Shown: positions 1 through 10,085 of the stretch, piece by piece | How the letters are laid out: every line of letters starts with the position of its first letter | Numbering within the stretch: the first letter of the stretch is position 1 | NCBI GenBank assembly: GCA_949358305.1 | Contig: OX442314.1 | Location: forward strand, 55,313,369-55,377,368 | Source: Strigamia acuminata | Taxonomy: Eukaryota; Arthropoda; Chilopoda; Geophilomorpha; Linotaeniidae | Length of the DNA: 64,000 bases | Direction of reading: 5' to 3' | Program-made: the position numbers and the translations under genes | Notes under the pieces: generated by a model | Seen by the model: the letters and a program-made list of their open reading frames with translations, nothing else | What the model was told of the DNA's origin: nothing | Databases searched by the model: none

Positions 1-59
1 TTTCTAATTATTATGTATTCGGCCGAATATTAGGTTGATATTTGGTCAAATACTTAATA

Positions 60-627
60 CAGTCGAAACTCTTTATAACGAATCGCGTTATAACGAATTA
101 TCGATATAACGAATTGTTTAAAATGACTTGGTTGGCCAGCCATAGAACACCATGTTAAATATTTTCATTATAACGAATTTCGATATAACGAATTATTCGT
201 TATAACGAATAAGTTTTCAGGTACACTGTAATACCCATAAGCTCTCGTTCTAACGAATTTTCAAAACTGATCACATCTGATGCCTATATTTAGAAAACAA
301 AGAAAAATGAAAATGGCTGCCAAACGAAAGGCAATTTCAATTCAAGACAAGCTGAACATTATTAATGCCATTGACAATGGCAAGAAGCCATCCATTGTAG
401 CTACTGAGTTTAATTTGTCCCGTTCTACAATTTCAACTGCAAATTTCAACAATTTTAAAGAATCGGGACAAAATTAACATGAAACTACCATGAAATACCA
501 TGTTTATGAATAAATAATGTTTTCATGATAAAATTTAATTTTTTCACCTAATTCGTTTTAACGAATTGTCGTTATAACGAATCGATTCTTCCGGTCCCTT
601 GCGATTCGTTATAAAGAGTTTCGACTG
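60..627 (+). mobile_element. pogo/Tigger-like DNA transposon, copy 1 (568 bp, non-autonomous)
   Basis: The element begins with cagtcgaaactctttataac and ends with its reverse complement (608-627). It is flanked by TA on both sides (58-59 and 628-629), the target duplication of the Tc1/mariner/pogo superfamily. Internal copies of ttataacgaat recur in both orientations near both ends. It keeps only a short helix-turn-helix ORF and no DDE domain, so it could move only with help. Related copies are at 47754-48322 and 55899-56082. Confidence 0.85.
307..477 (+). pseudogene. CENP-B/Psq-type helix-turn-helix remnant of a Tigger transposase
   Basis: The short ORF starts at the ATG at 307 (another in-frame ATG is at 280) and ends with a stop at 475-477. 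Its residues KRKAISIQDKLNIINAIDNG followed by a NLSRSTIS segment match the N-terminal DNA-binding helix-turn-helix of pogo/Tigger transposases and CENP-B. That domain binds the terminal repeats of the element. The second helix-turn-helix and the DDE catalytic core are absent, so this is an internally deleted derivative. The homologous stretch in the copy at 47754 is broken by stop codons. There is no sign of domestication. Confidence 0.7.
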
Positions 628-692
628 TATTCGGTTTTTTGGCCGAATAGGCCGAATAACCGAATATAAACCGAATATTCGGTGCAACCCTA

Positions 693-1770
693 GAAATAAA
701 TAACATTGCCAGTGCAAGCACTGCAACGAAAGTTTGTCACGATCCTGGCTTAATTGCGAAAGTTTTAAAATAAAAGATTTTGCGCACATTTTTGTGCCAT
801 TTCTTTATTAATAATTTGTCCTTTTAAATAACTTCGTAAATAGATAAAACAAAAATAAAATGGATAAATAGATAAACGTTTTTCACACGTTTCGAATAGA
901 AATTTTAATTTCCACTGAAATGTGTGTAAAACGTCTCATTTATCACACTTTTTTGGCAAATTTGGAAACATTTGGGCCTCTAATTGCGCATCCGTTCATA
1001 ATTAGAGAGGAGAAAGCAGAAAAAAACGTCTTGCTGGTTTGGTTTAGTTTGGTCTAGCCTGGTTTGGTTGAGCGCTTTTTCAAATACAAACAAATCATAA
1101 TTGTATTGTAAATAATACTCTATTAATAATTCAATTAATTAATAATAAAATCACATAAATTATAATAATATAATTATTTCTGACATCAGAAGTGTCTTTT
1201 CCATGCCCAACCGCTCCCCGACCAACAGATTCAGATTTTAAACCAGAATGTTTCCAAATCTTTTACCGAGTTCAGGCTTACTTTCACCCCTGAGTCTGAC
1301 TAAAACCTATGCCGATTATAGAACTTACAAAATTGTCACAGAAAATTCAACTTGTGAGGTCCTCGATAATTATGGAAACTGAAAAGAGTCTCGTTGTGCT
1401 TTGTTAGATCAACAAGGTCGAGACGATGATGATTTATGATCCCGCGATTCAGCGCGCCCAGTTCGCCTTGTTTGCTCGAAAACCTCTAGAAAAATACATT
1501 TTTATAGACCAAAACTAATCAACAAGCAAATTGTACTTACGAGTACGCGAGTATTTTGTGAGGTATTCTGCTTTTCCCCGCTTTCGTATTAAGCCGCGAT
1601 CAACACGTTGTCGCTTAGTTGATGTTTCGTCGTTCCGTGAGGTGGCATGGCGCGCGTTCCAATTCCAGTTGAGTTTTGAATTGCTGTACTGGAAAGTATT
1701 GAACTAGAAAATTGCTTCGCGATTCAGCATCGTGCATGCTCCGTAGAGGTTGCGTCATCTGTAGTAAACT
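693..1770 (-). repeat. Zinc-finger unit spacer, unit 0 (gene off the left edge)
   Basis: This stretch is colinear with spacer upstream of the four zinc-finger genes. 693-800 matches 37125-37235. 1080-1200 matches 38305-38410 and 43785-43900. 1440-1760 matches 49250-49600. It belongs to the subfamily with a gatgtttcgtcgttccgtga motif (unit 3 has the same), not the one next to the AP-1 satellites. No ORF in it looks real. Confidence 0.7.
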
Positions 1771-1946
1771 AAACTCTATTCCAAAAAGTATTACAAATAC
1801 TCCCATTGGTTGGTTGGTTGAGACACTTTAAAAAATCTTCGCACAAGTCTACTGGAATCTGAAAACAGCATCATATTCAAGACACAACTGAACTGTGAAT
1901 CTCCCAACCAATGGGAGTATTTGTAATACTTTTTGGAATAGAGTTT
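1771..1946. mobile_element. 176-bp hairpin MITE with 43-bp arms
   Basis: 1771-1813 (aaactctattccaaaaagta and on) is repeated as an almost exact reverse complement at 1904-1946. The paralogous spacer near 49590-49612 lacks the element and runs directly from gtagcaaa to aatgaacctgag, so this is an insertion. The target duplication is probably short (TA or TAA) but cannot be fixed because the termini are A/T-rich. Confidence 0.7.
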
Positions 1947-2059
1947 AATGGACCTGAGCTCCATTTGCTTTGATCTTAGCATTCAGCCTACATGCCTTTT
2001 TATTTACCTTGAAATTTTGCTAGATTTTGTAAAATTTTACTAGCTTTTTTTGAGATTTT

Positions 2060-2535
2060 GTGAGAATTTGCTACATTTTGAGAGATTTAGTGAGAATTTG
2101 CTAATTTTGAGAGATTTAGTGAGAATTTGCTACATTTTGAGAGATTTTGTGAGAATTAGCTATATTTTGAAAGATTTTGTGAGAATTTGCTACATTTTGA
2201 GCGATTTAGTGAGAATTTGCTACATTTTGAGAGATTTAGTCAGAATTTGCTACATTTTGACAGATTTAGTGAGAATTTGCTAATTTTAAGAGATTTTGTG
2301 AAAATTTGCTACATTTTGACAGATTTAGTGAGAATTTGCTAATTTTGAGAGATTTTGTGAGAATTTGCTACATTTTGAGAGATTTTGTGAGAATTAGCTG
2401 CATTTTGAAAGATTTTGTGAGAATTTGCTACATTTTGAAAGATTTTGTGAGAATTTGCTACATTTTGACAGATTTTGTGAGAATTAGCTACATTTTGAAA
2501 GATTTAGTGAGAATTTGCTACACTTTGAGAGATTT
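2060..2535. repeat. 30-bp tandem repeat array, about 16 copies
   Basis: The unit is gagagatttagtgagaatttgctacatttt with tttagt/ttttgt and gag/cag variants. It is open in one frame only because the unit length is a multiple of three; that is not evidence of a protein. It occupies the place that AP-1 satellites occupy in other zinc-finger units. Confidence 0.85.
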
Positions 2536-3059
2536 TATCTAAATTAAAGTGGCGTGGTACCAAAAAAGTGGTAAAGGTACCACTACCACTTTTTGAAAAC
2601 TACCGTGTATCTGAACAGGTTCCGCTGAAGAAATCCGCAAAAGTACCACAAAATCTGAAATTCAGAAATTCAAACATTCCTTTGCCAGACGAGCTATTAA
2701 ATATGCATCTGGTCATCAGTTTGCATTGCAACTATCATTTCTTGCTAAACATCTCAAGTTTACAAGCAAGATAAAGTGAATTAATAAAACGTTGTATAAA
2801 CAATTTTGAAATTCTTTATTTTGATTTTAAAGTACCATGCGTTGCTGCGAAGTACAAGGGGACGTTTCTGAGGCGCGATGCCGGATCAATAACGACTTTA
2901 TTTTGATAAGAAAAAGTGTCATTCAAGTCAGGGAAAACAACAAAAAGCGATCCGTTTAATTAATAAAAAATATTGGACGTACCGGTATGTAATTACGCAA
3001 ATGCTTTTCGGCACTTTCCGCAGCCCTGATTAGCTGAATGGCTTTTACAAGGGTTAAAC
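2536..3059. other. No gene seen; short palindrome at 2562-2598
   Basis: AT-rich sequence with no supported ORF. The stretch 2562-2598 is a near-perfect palindrome centred on ggtacc, reading ccaaaaaagtggtaaaggta and back. Confidence 0.4.
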
Positions 3060-3450
3060 CATCTTATAATAATCTTTGTCGCACTACCACACTGTGGATT
3101 CTAAACACAATTTTGTGATGCAATAATCCATCTGCGAGGGTTGCGAACGCACATATTGCCATTTTGGTTTTGGGATCGGTCAAAAATTCATCAAATGCTT
3201 GCCCCTCCTTTTGAGCCAATTTGAAAAATTCATATCTGCAGAAAGTCTCACTTTCGGTCGGCACAAAATGTGTTTTGACCTTGTTCTTTACCACAGTTAG
3301 ATTTCTCTTCTCCGCATCAGTTCAGGTAAAAGTTCAGAAAATTCGTCTTGCTTCCGATCCCATGCATGTCATTAATGCAGCCACTCGCACTTCAGCCGAC
3401 TGTCCAGCGAAATTTGCTGCTCAAATAATTAATGATTTTTCTATCTGTTG
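3060..3450 (-). pseudogene. Relic of a Ty3/gypsy gag gene
   Basis: Read on the minus strand, 3450-3370 gives a segment with VRVAALMTCMGSEA. After a frame change, 3294-3064 gives FVPTESETFCRYEFFKLAQK, then EGQAFDEFLTD and HHKIVFRIHSVVVRQRLL. Order and motifs are those of the capsid part of invertebrate Ty3/gypsy gag. At least one frameshift and internal stops show it is dead. It lies just beyond gypsy element 1, on the opposite strand, and is unrelated to it. Confidence 0.6.
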
Positions 3451-3465
3451 AAAAACCAACCACAT

Positions 3466-3692
3466 TGATACGTCTGCTTACGACAGCTTGAACAATAGTG
3501 TTTTTCCCTTTATTACAATTTATACAAACCTTGTATCGTTGCCAAGGAATTCCCTTGGCAACTCTTCATTATTTAGCACAAATAAACTAGTCGACTTTAC
3601 AAATTACATCTGAGTGGATGCAGATTTATTTCTTCTCCAAATTAAGATAGAATGTTAGGTTTAACATTCAATATCAAGTGTAATACTTCACA
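3466..3692 (+). repeat. 5' LTR of gypsy 1
   Basis: Starts tgatacgtctgcttacgaca and ends taatacttcaca. It matches the 3' LTR at 9815 almost throughout; one difference is the third base (tga versus tgt). The next bases, tggcgtcgtgtttgg, are in the primer-binding-site position, but I cannot assign the tRNA. Confidence 0.9.
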
Positions 3693-3751
3693 TTGGCGTC
3701 GTGTTTGGAAATGTCGACTTGTGCATTGCATATGAATACAGTTTAGTCAAC

Positions 3752-6700
3752 ATGTTGAAAATATTGCTTAGTTTGTGGGCCATTATGATGATCTCGCCTA
3801 CGGGATCCAAAACGAGCGAGACGGAGGTCAAGCCCATTACTCTTGCGCCGGCTGTTCCATTCGCCTCAACGTCCATCATGGGCACGCCTGCACCATTCCT
3901 CGGCTCAACTGCCGAGGAATGGGATTTGTACCAGGAACAGTTTGAGGAACTCGTGAGTTTGAATCAAGTTTCCAGCGACATGAAACGTTCTTTTCTATTA
4001 TCCATCATTGGTCCGGCCACGTATGCTCTTATTCACAATTTGTTCTATCCGGAGAAGGTGAGCAAGCAAACGTTCGACGGCATTTCGACGGCGTTGCGTA
4101 CCCATTACGCGCCTGCACCGAGCCCCATTGTCCAGCGGTACAAGCTAGGTTCCAGGCTCCGCCACGACGGAGAGAGCATTTCAGCGTACATTGCCGTCCT
4201 GAGAGGTATGGCGGAACAGTGTGGCGCCGTCGAGACCGCGGAGGTAGAACAGCTTGTGTTAGATCAACTCGTGCGAGGCGTCGGAATTGAGCCGCTCCGG
4301 CAAAAACTTTTAGCTGAGGACAAATTGACGCTTAAAAGAGCGACTGCCGTTGCGGTTGGTTTTCAAGCTGGGTCAAGTGGCAATGCAGTTTTCAAGTCCA
4401 GTTCAAATGTGCCAAATGCATCTGCAAGCGCTGTTGCACCAGCTGCAACAACGTTTCAACTTCAAGCCGATCGTGTTGCGGGGGAAAATTCGTCTGCTTT
4501 TAAAAGTGCAAATAAAAATCGTTTCAAACAAGGATTTCAATATGGCGGATCTTCTTCATTTGCCACATCAAATGGAATGTCGGTGCCATTTGCAAAGAGC
4601 AACGGGACTACGATGCAAGGTAGGCCTAGCCTTAATTACGTTTGCAACGGGTGTGGCCAAGGGCATCAACGAGCCACGTGCCCTCATCGGACAACAGTAT
4701 GCAATTTTTGTGGCAAGGTGGGCCATTTGGCCAGGGTTTGCAAATCTGCTGCACGTTCTCAAAACAATTCTGGCCGTCCATTGGCAAATACAGCTTTTCA
4801 GCCCCAGATGTCACAGCGAGCTGCTATGGTTACACAGCCACGTTTTAAGCAAATGGTGGCGCCTATGAATTTCTTGACCACGCGTGGAGTGAATCAACAA
4901 TGGGATGCGAATACATTACAAGAAGTGAATAATTTAAATGCATCCAGTGTTTCTAACAATTCAGCATTGCCTGGTATTTCTTCAACACCAAATGGACAAT
5001 ATCCCACATATTCTGGCCAAGATGCAAGAGACATTTCTAATATTAAGTTAGATAATAAGTATTTTGGTCAGGGTTATGATGGTTCTATGTTTTTTATTGA
5101 ATCAAATGAATGTGTTTATCCACCCATGACCGCATCAGTTGAAATTAATGGGGTTCCAATGTCATTTCAAGTTGATACTGGGTCAGAATTCACGGTCATG
5201 GGCAAGGACAAGTGTGATAACTTATTACAAGTTAGTTCTCAACCAATTACAGTGTATCCATCTAAGATAAGATTATTTTCATACCCCCACAGCTTAATAT
5301 CATTGTTAGGGGTCATATTGGTTGTCGCAAGTTTTAACAATATTTCTTTACAGGTCCCAATTGTCGTTGTTGCAACTGAAGGACCATTGATTATTGGAAG
5401 AGATTTGATTGCGCGTTTTGCCATTTTACCGGGTTTTAACCAGATTAACAGTGCTCTTGATTGCAGACATATTTTGATAAAATCTGATTTTGCACAATTA
5501 CATACACACATGGCCACATTGCAATCACAAGTTGGAAGTGATGCTGTGTCAAATACATTGACACCATCTTTGTATGGGCCTTCTTCACCTTCTACAATTA
5601 GGAATTTTATTTTGGCCAAGTATGATGTTGTTTTTCACATGGGACAAGGCATGTACACTGGCCCACCGGTTGAGTTACGAATTAGACCGGATTCAATTCC
5701 AATTTTTTTCAGGCCACGCCCGGTCCCTTACTCGCGTAAGGAAGCGGTCAATCTAGCAATCGACCAGCTGGTTGACCAGGGGATATTTAAGCCAATTAAA
5801 CATTCACTTTGGGCTACGCCTTTAGTGGTTGTGGTCAAGGCAAATGGGTCACTCAGACTATGCGGTGACTATCGTTCTACAATTAATCGGGTCATATTGC
5901 CAGACCCTTATCCGCTGCCTTTAATAGCTGACCTTTTGGCTGGATTGGCAGGTGCAAAGTATTTCACTTTACTTGATTTGTGCCAAGCTTACCAACAGAT
6001 ACCACTCACCGAGAGATCGTCCCATCTGGTCGCGGTCAACACCACTCGAGGGCTGATGGCAGTCACACGGCTGCCATTTGGCACAGCGCCCTCTTCTGGA
6101 ATTTTCCAAAGAGTGGTGGATGGACTTTTTAGTGGTATCAAGGGAGTGTTGGTCTACCAGGACGACATTTTGGTAGCTACTGCTACCCTGGACCAACATT
6201 TCATCACCTTACAGGTGGTTTTTGACAAATTGCTTTTGTCTGGCCTCAAGTTGGCCAAAGATAAGTGTTATTTCGTGGTGCCCCAAGTACAATACTTGGG
6301 CCACGTCCTTAGCCAGCATGGAATTGCCCCATCACCAACAAAGATGGAGGCCATTAGACTTTTACCTGCACCCAAGGATGTTCATACTCTCAAATCATTC
6401 TTGGGTATGGTGACGTACTATGTCTCGTTTGTACCTCACATGGCACACATTGCTGCTCCCTTGTACATCCTTTTGCAGAAGGACCAGCCGTGGAGGTGGA
6501 CATTGGTACAACAGGTGGCTTTTGACAAGATCAAAGCCATATTGGTTTCTGCAAACGTGTTGACGTTTTATGATGTTCACAAACTGCTGAGTCTTACTTG
6601 TGACGCTTCATCCTATGGTTTGGGAGCCGTCCTTGTTCATCGCATGAATGATGGCTTGGAGCGTCCAATTGCATTTGCCTCCAGGACGTTGTCTTCTGCG

Positions 6701-8350
6701 GAAAGGAATTATTCTCAGCTTGACAAGGAAGCAGCAGCCATTATTTTCGGAATCAAACGCTTTCATAGCTACTTGTCGGGTCGCAGGTTTATCATTAACA
6801 CTGATCACAAGCCTTTGTTGGGGATTTTAGCATTGGAGAAGCCCATCCCCAACATAATTAGCCCGCGACTCTTAAGATGGGCTTTATTGTTATCAACATA
6901 TGATTACATTCTTTTGTACAGGCCGGGAGATAAGTTGAGAAAGGCGGATGCCCTTAGCCGACTACCGCTTCCATCGGGTGACCAAGATGACCAATCTGAT
7001 GACGCAGCATATCCAGCCGATTTGCACATGTTGTCAGCAGTGGACCCGGACCCGTTGACCAGACAGCAATTGGTCGAGGGGACTCTAGCGGATCCATTGT
7101 TGCAGCAAGTCATTGTTTTCATAAGGACTAAATGGCCGACAATGAGACCACAGGATTTTCCTCGTTCATTTTGGCAGTTGCGCAGGAGGTTATCAGTGTC
7201 TCATCAGCTTGTGTATGTGTTTGGAAGAATGGTCATCCCTCATGCTTTGATTTCTTTAACATTGCAACTGTTGCATGAACATCATATAGGGATAGTTGCC
7301 ATGAAGCGACGTGCTCGTGAAGCCGTATATTGGCCGGGAATGACCATTGATATTGAGACTCATGTTGCCACCTGCCAACTTTGTCAGCAAACGCGTCCTA
7401 TGGTACGCAATGCTCCATCTGTGTCATGGCCACCTCCGAGTGGTCCATGGTCCCGTGTGCATGCTGATTTTGCCGGCCCAGTTCAGAATGTCATGTTTTT
7501 GGTGATAGTCGATGCATATTCGGCCTGGATAGAGGTCAGGGCCATGAGAACGGCCACTTCAGCAATGGTCATCAAGGCATTGCGAGGCGTTTTTGCCACT
7601 CACGGTTTACCGCATACCTTTGTTACCGACAACGGTCCGCAGTTTGCTTCGGCAGAGACTGCTATGTTCATGAAAAAGAATTTCATCAATCATCTTTTTT
7701 CACCTCCATATAGTCCTAGCTCTAACGGATTAGCAGAACGCGCTGTCCGGTGGACAAAAGAGCAACTGGCTAGGTCTAATTCAGCTAATTGGGACCAAGT
7801 TCTACCGCGCATTTTGCTTACCCAACACGCTACACCATCGCGAGAAGATGGTCTGTCCCCGTCATTACGTTTTTTCAAACGCCAAATACACGATTTATGG
7901 CATCAGGCAGTCCATCGTTGGACAGATTCCCGCGCATCAACTGTTCCAGTTGTTGAGGGCATTAGGGAAGACTTGCCAAGTTTTCCGTTGCGAGTGCAAG
8001 TTTGGTACCGTACATTTTTGTCTGCAGGACCCAAGTGGGCTTTGGCGGTTGTGCAGCGTCGGAGGGGTCAGGTAGTGTATGAGTTGCAGCCCCCAGTGGG
8101 TGGTATAATAATTAGACACATCAATCATTTGCGTCGGTTTGGGGGGGAAGGCATGCAGGCCATTGTTGCCCCAGTTGATACAATTCCTCCTTCAATAATC
8201 AATGTAAATGATTTGCGTTTGGAAAAAACACAGCTACAACCAACATTTGCCCCTCTCGCACGAATTGCGAGACCAATTCGGGCAATACCTGATGTGTCAT
8301 TAAATTCATCTAATTGTACAATCCTGGCCATAAAAATTGTCGCTGGCTAG
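3752..8350 (+). CDS. gypsy 1 Gag-Pol polyprotein (C-terminal end displaced)
   Basis: One open frame runs from the LTR to 8350; the first in-frame ATG is 3752. A capsid-like region (about 3900-4350) precedes two zinc knuckles (about 4640-4745, CNGCGQGHQRATC and CNFCGKVGHLARVC). Then come an aspartic protease (DTGSE near 5174), reverse transcriptase (LDLCQAYQQIPL; catalytic YQDD at 6155-6166), RNase H (TCDASSYGLG near 6602) and integrase. The integrase has an HHCC finger near 7270-7390 and catalytic D at 7466, D at 7628 and E at 7736, a D-35-E spacing. Gag and Pol are in one frame, with no frameshift needed. The last codons before 8350 belong to a nested element; the natural tail resumes at about 9521. 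Confidence 0.9.
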   Translation: MLKILLSLWAIMMISPTGSKTSETEVKPITLAPAVPFASTSIMGTPAPFLGSTAEEWDLYQEQFEELVSLNQVSSDMKRSFLLSIIGPATYALIHNLFYPEKVSKQTFDGISTALRTHYAPAPSPIVQRYKLGSRLRHDGESISAYIAVLRGMAEQCGAVETAEVEQLVLDQLVRGVGIEPLRQKLLAEDKLTLKRATAVAVGFQAGSSGNAVFKSSSNVPNASASAVAPAATTFQLQADRVAGENSSAFKSANKNRFKQGFQYGGSSSFATSNGMSVPFAKSNGTTMQGRPSLNYVCNGCGQGHQRATCPHRTTVCNFCGKVGHLARVCKSAARSQNNSGRPLANTAFQPQMSQRAAMVTQPRFKQMVAPMNFLTTRGVNQQWDANTLQEVNNLNASSVSNNSALPGISSTPNGQYPTYSGQDARDISNIKLDNKYFGQGYDGSMFFIESNECVYPPMTASVEINGVPMSFQVDTGSEFTVMGKDKCDNLLQVSSQPITVYPSKIRLFSYPHSLISLLGVILVVASFNNISLQVPIVVVATEGPLIIGRDLIARFAILPGFNQINSALDCRHILIKSDFAQLHTHMATLQSQVGSDAVSNTLTPSLYGPSSPSTIRNFILAKYDVVFHMGQGMYTGPPVELRIRPDSIPIFFRPRPVPYSRKEAVNLAIDQLVDQGIFKPIKHSLWATPLVVVVKANGSLRLCGDYRSTINRVILPDPYPLPLIADLLAGLAGAKYFTLLDLCQAYQQIPLTERSSHLVAVNTTRGLMAVTRLPFGTAPSSGIFQRVVDGLFSGIKGVLVYQDDILVATATLDQHFITLQVVFDKLLLSGLKLAKDKCYFVVPQVQYLGHVLSQHGIAPSPTKMEAIRLLPAPKDVHTLKSFLGMVTYYVSFVPHMAHIAAPLYILLQKDQPWRWTLVQQVAFDKIKAILVSANVLTFYDVHKLLSLTCDASSYGLGAVLVHRMNDGLERPIAFASRTLSSAERNYSQLDKEAAAIIFGIKRFHSYLSGRRFIINTDHKPLLGILALEKPIPNIISPRLLRWALLLSTYDYILLYRPGDKLRKADALSRLPLPSGDQDDQSDDAAYPADLHMLSAVDPDPLTRQQLVEGTLADPLLQQVIVFIRTKWPTMRPQDFPRSFWQLRRRLSVSHQLVYVFGRMVIPHALISLTLQLLHEHHIGIVAMKRRAREAVYWPGMTIDIETHVATCQLCQQTRPMVRNAPSVSWPPPSGPWSRVHADFAGPVQNVMFLVIVDAYSAWIEVRAMRTATSAMVIKALRGVFATHGLPHTFVTDNGPQFASAETAMFMKKNFINHLFSPPYSPSSNGLAERAVRWTKEQLARSNSANWDQVLPRILLTQHATPSREDGLSPSLRFFKRQIHDLWHQAVHRWTDSRASTVPVVEGIREDLPSFPLRVQVWYRTFLSAGPKWALAVVQRRRGQVVYELQPPVGGIIIRHINHLRRFGGEGMQAIVAPVDTIPPSIINVNDLRLEKTQLQPTFAPLARIARPIRAIPDVSLNSSNCTILAIKIVAG

Positions 8351-9518
8351 TCATGCTCAGCTTGCTGCTCAAGTTGAGACTGACTAGTTACAATTGCAGC
8401 CACCAGAGCGATTGGTCAAGTCTACTCTTTTTAGGGATCACACCTAACTAGCTGCAACTGATCAGACTTCATTTCTAATACGGTAACAAATAAATAGCTG
8501 TCATTTTGGTAAGATTTTCTGAATTCTTGGGTTTAAAACAGAAAAAAAAAAAAAAAAAAATCCGAATTACGTTGCTATGTAACCTAAAATTTAAAAAATG
8601 TTTAATTTGAAATCTGAATAAAGATGGTCGTAAAACTATCACAACATAGCAGAATTTTTGTGCTAAAATGGTGAATTTCTGTGCAAAAATGGTGAATTTC
8701 TGTGCAAAAATGGTGAATTTCTGTGCAAAAATGCTGAATTTCTGTGCAAAAGTGCTGATTTTCTGTGCAAAAGTGCTGATTTTCTGTGCAAAAGTGCTGA
8801 TTTTCTGTGCAAAAGTGCTGATTTTTTGTGCAAAAATGCTGAATTTCTGTGCAAAAGTGCTGATTTTCTGTGCAAAAGTGCTGATTTTCTGTGCAAAAGT
8901 GCTGATTTTTTGTGCAAAAATGCTGATTTTCTGTGCAAAAGTGCTGATTTTCTGTGCAAAAATGCTGAATTTCTGTGTAAAAATGCTGAATTTTAATTAA
9001 AAAAAGCCATTTTTAGTTATAAAAATACTCAATTTATATGACCAAGATAATTGTTTATTTGCAAAATTGCAATTTCTTAGAAAATAAGTCATTTTTATAG
9101 ATGAGAGGCTATATTTAGTATTTTTTTTGCAAAATAAATACTAAACTTAAATACCACTTTCACAAAGAATATTTTTCAATTTTCTCTAAAACTGGTTGAA
9201 TTTCAGTAGTTTGTGGAGTTTGTGTATTTACTGTTATTATTATTATTATTATTACAACTCACTCATGCTAGGAATATTCCTAAAATTTTGCTCATTTCCT
9301 CATTAGACAGGTGACTAGGCATTTTAATTTGGACAAAATAAATTTTACAATTTTATAATGCAAATGAACGAGTGTAATACAACAAATATAACAGCTGAAA
9401 CAATCACCCACCCTAGATAATAGACTTATCCAATCACCCTTGTGGCAAAAATTGAAATTAATCATTTCAATTCCAGCAGCAAGCAGGATGCGACAATTTT
9501 TATGGCCACGATTGTACA
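8315..9518. mobile_element. Inverted-repeat element nested in the gypsy 1 pol tail
   Basis: The left end tgtacaatcctggccataaa plus aattgtcgc is mirrored at 9487-9518 with one mismatch over about 29 bp. The interior has a run of 18 or more A (about 8542-8562), a 21-bp minisatellite, an ATT microsatellite (9234-9254) and no ORF. Integrase-tail codons stop at its left edge and a proline-rich pol tail resumes at its right edge, as expected of an insertion. Superfamily is unknown; no clear target duplication. Confidence 0.7.
8668..8997. repeat. 21-bp minisatellite, about 16 copies
   Basis: The unit is gtgctgattttctgtgcaaaa, with first copies reading atggtgaatttctgtgcaaa. It is open on both strands because 21 is a multiple of three. 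It lies wholly within the nested element of gypsy 1. Confidence 0.9.
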
Positions 9519-9520
9519 TA

Positions 9521-9803
9521 TGCTTCACCCCCTTCATCCCCATCATCACCCACTGTTGTAACATTATTGCATCCGGTATTAGATGTGGTTTCTGCAGCGG
9601 ATCAACAACCATTACAGGTTGCTTTCGACCATTCCCCTGCTCGGAAACTTGCCATCGACACTGCTGATCCTGCAACCCAATTAAGATGTACGACTCCAGT
9701 TCCTCCATTGGTGGTTGTTCCTACACCTGAAGAGGTTTTACGTCAATCGCAACGTGTTAAGAGGCCTCCAGACAGGTATGGTTATGACAGGACTAAGCCA
9801 TAA
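9521..9803 (+). pseudogene. Displaced C-terminal tail of gypsy 1 Pol
   Basis: The frame is open from the nested element's right border to a stop at 9801-9803. It encodes a Pro/Ser-rich stretch (ASPPSSPSSPTVV) and ends in LRQSQRVKRPPDRYGYDRTK. A basic arginine-serine-arginine motif followed by RPPDRYGY is common at the C-terminus of invertebrate gypsy Pol. With no start codon of its own it is best read as the original end of the ORF that now stops at 8350. Confidence 0.65.
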
Positions 9804-9814
9804 CCGGGGAGGAG

Positions 9815-10041
9815 TGTTACGTCTGCTTACGACAGCTTGAACAATAGTGTTTTTCCCTTTATTACAATTTATACAAACCTTGTATCGTTGCCAAGGAATT
9901 CCCTTGGCAACTCTTCATTATTTAGCACAAATAAACTAGTCGACTTTACAAATTACATCTGAGTGGATGCAGATTTATTTCTTCTCCAAATTAAGATAGA
10001 ATGTTAGGTTTAACATTCAATATCAAGTGTAATACTTCACA
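9815..10041 (+). repeat. 3' LTR of gypsy 1
   Basis: Begins tgttacgtctgcttacgaca, ends taatacttcaca, and is followed by the cacat target duplication. Near-identity with the 5' LTR indicates a fairly recent insertion. Confidence 0.9.
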
Positions 10042-10085
10042 CACATATACTAGTATATATATTTATTTATGTATACAATTTTTCA

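Larger units (their letters stand above)
1..692. mobile_element. Right part of a hAT-like MITE, interrupted by a Tigger element
   Basis: Sequence on both sides of the Tigger insertion is made of inverted runs of the motif ggccgaat and related forms. It ends at about 692 with the complement of a gggttgcaccgaatattcgg terminus, which resembles hAT-type termini; this is from memory. After 692 the sequence returns to zinc-finger spacer found again near 37125. The left end is outside the window, so no target duplication can be checked. Confidence 0.4.
3466..10041 (+). mobile_element. Ty3/gypsy LTR retrotransposon 1 (6576 bp)
   Basis: Two 227-bp LTRs (3466-3692 and 9815-10041) bound a gag-pol ORF. 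The element is flanked by a 5-bp duplication, cacat, at 3461-3465 and 10042-10046. A purine tract ggggaggag lies directly before the 3' LTR. Domain order gag, protease, reverse transcriptase, RNase H, integrase is that of Ty3/gypsy. The 3' part is interrupted by a nested inverted-repeat element at about 8315-9518. It sits about 40 bp beyond the EcR stop codon, in opposite orientation to EcR. Confidence 0.93.

Noticed and set aside
2050-2542. Two open frames with repeated FVRICYIL-like units
   Set aside because: They are translations of a 30-bp tandem repeat with no start context, homology or signals.
3060-3450. Considered as the EcR 3' untranslated region or a host gene
   Set aside because: The protein pattern on the minus strand is that of gypsy Gag, with frameshifts.
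8663-9000. Open frames on both strands with repeated FCAKVLI or LLHRKSA units
   Set aside because: A 21-bp minisatellite without stops is open on both strands by construction.
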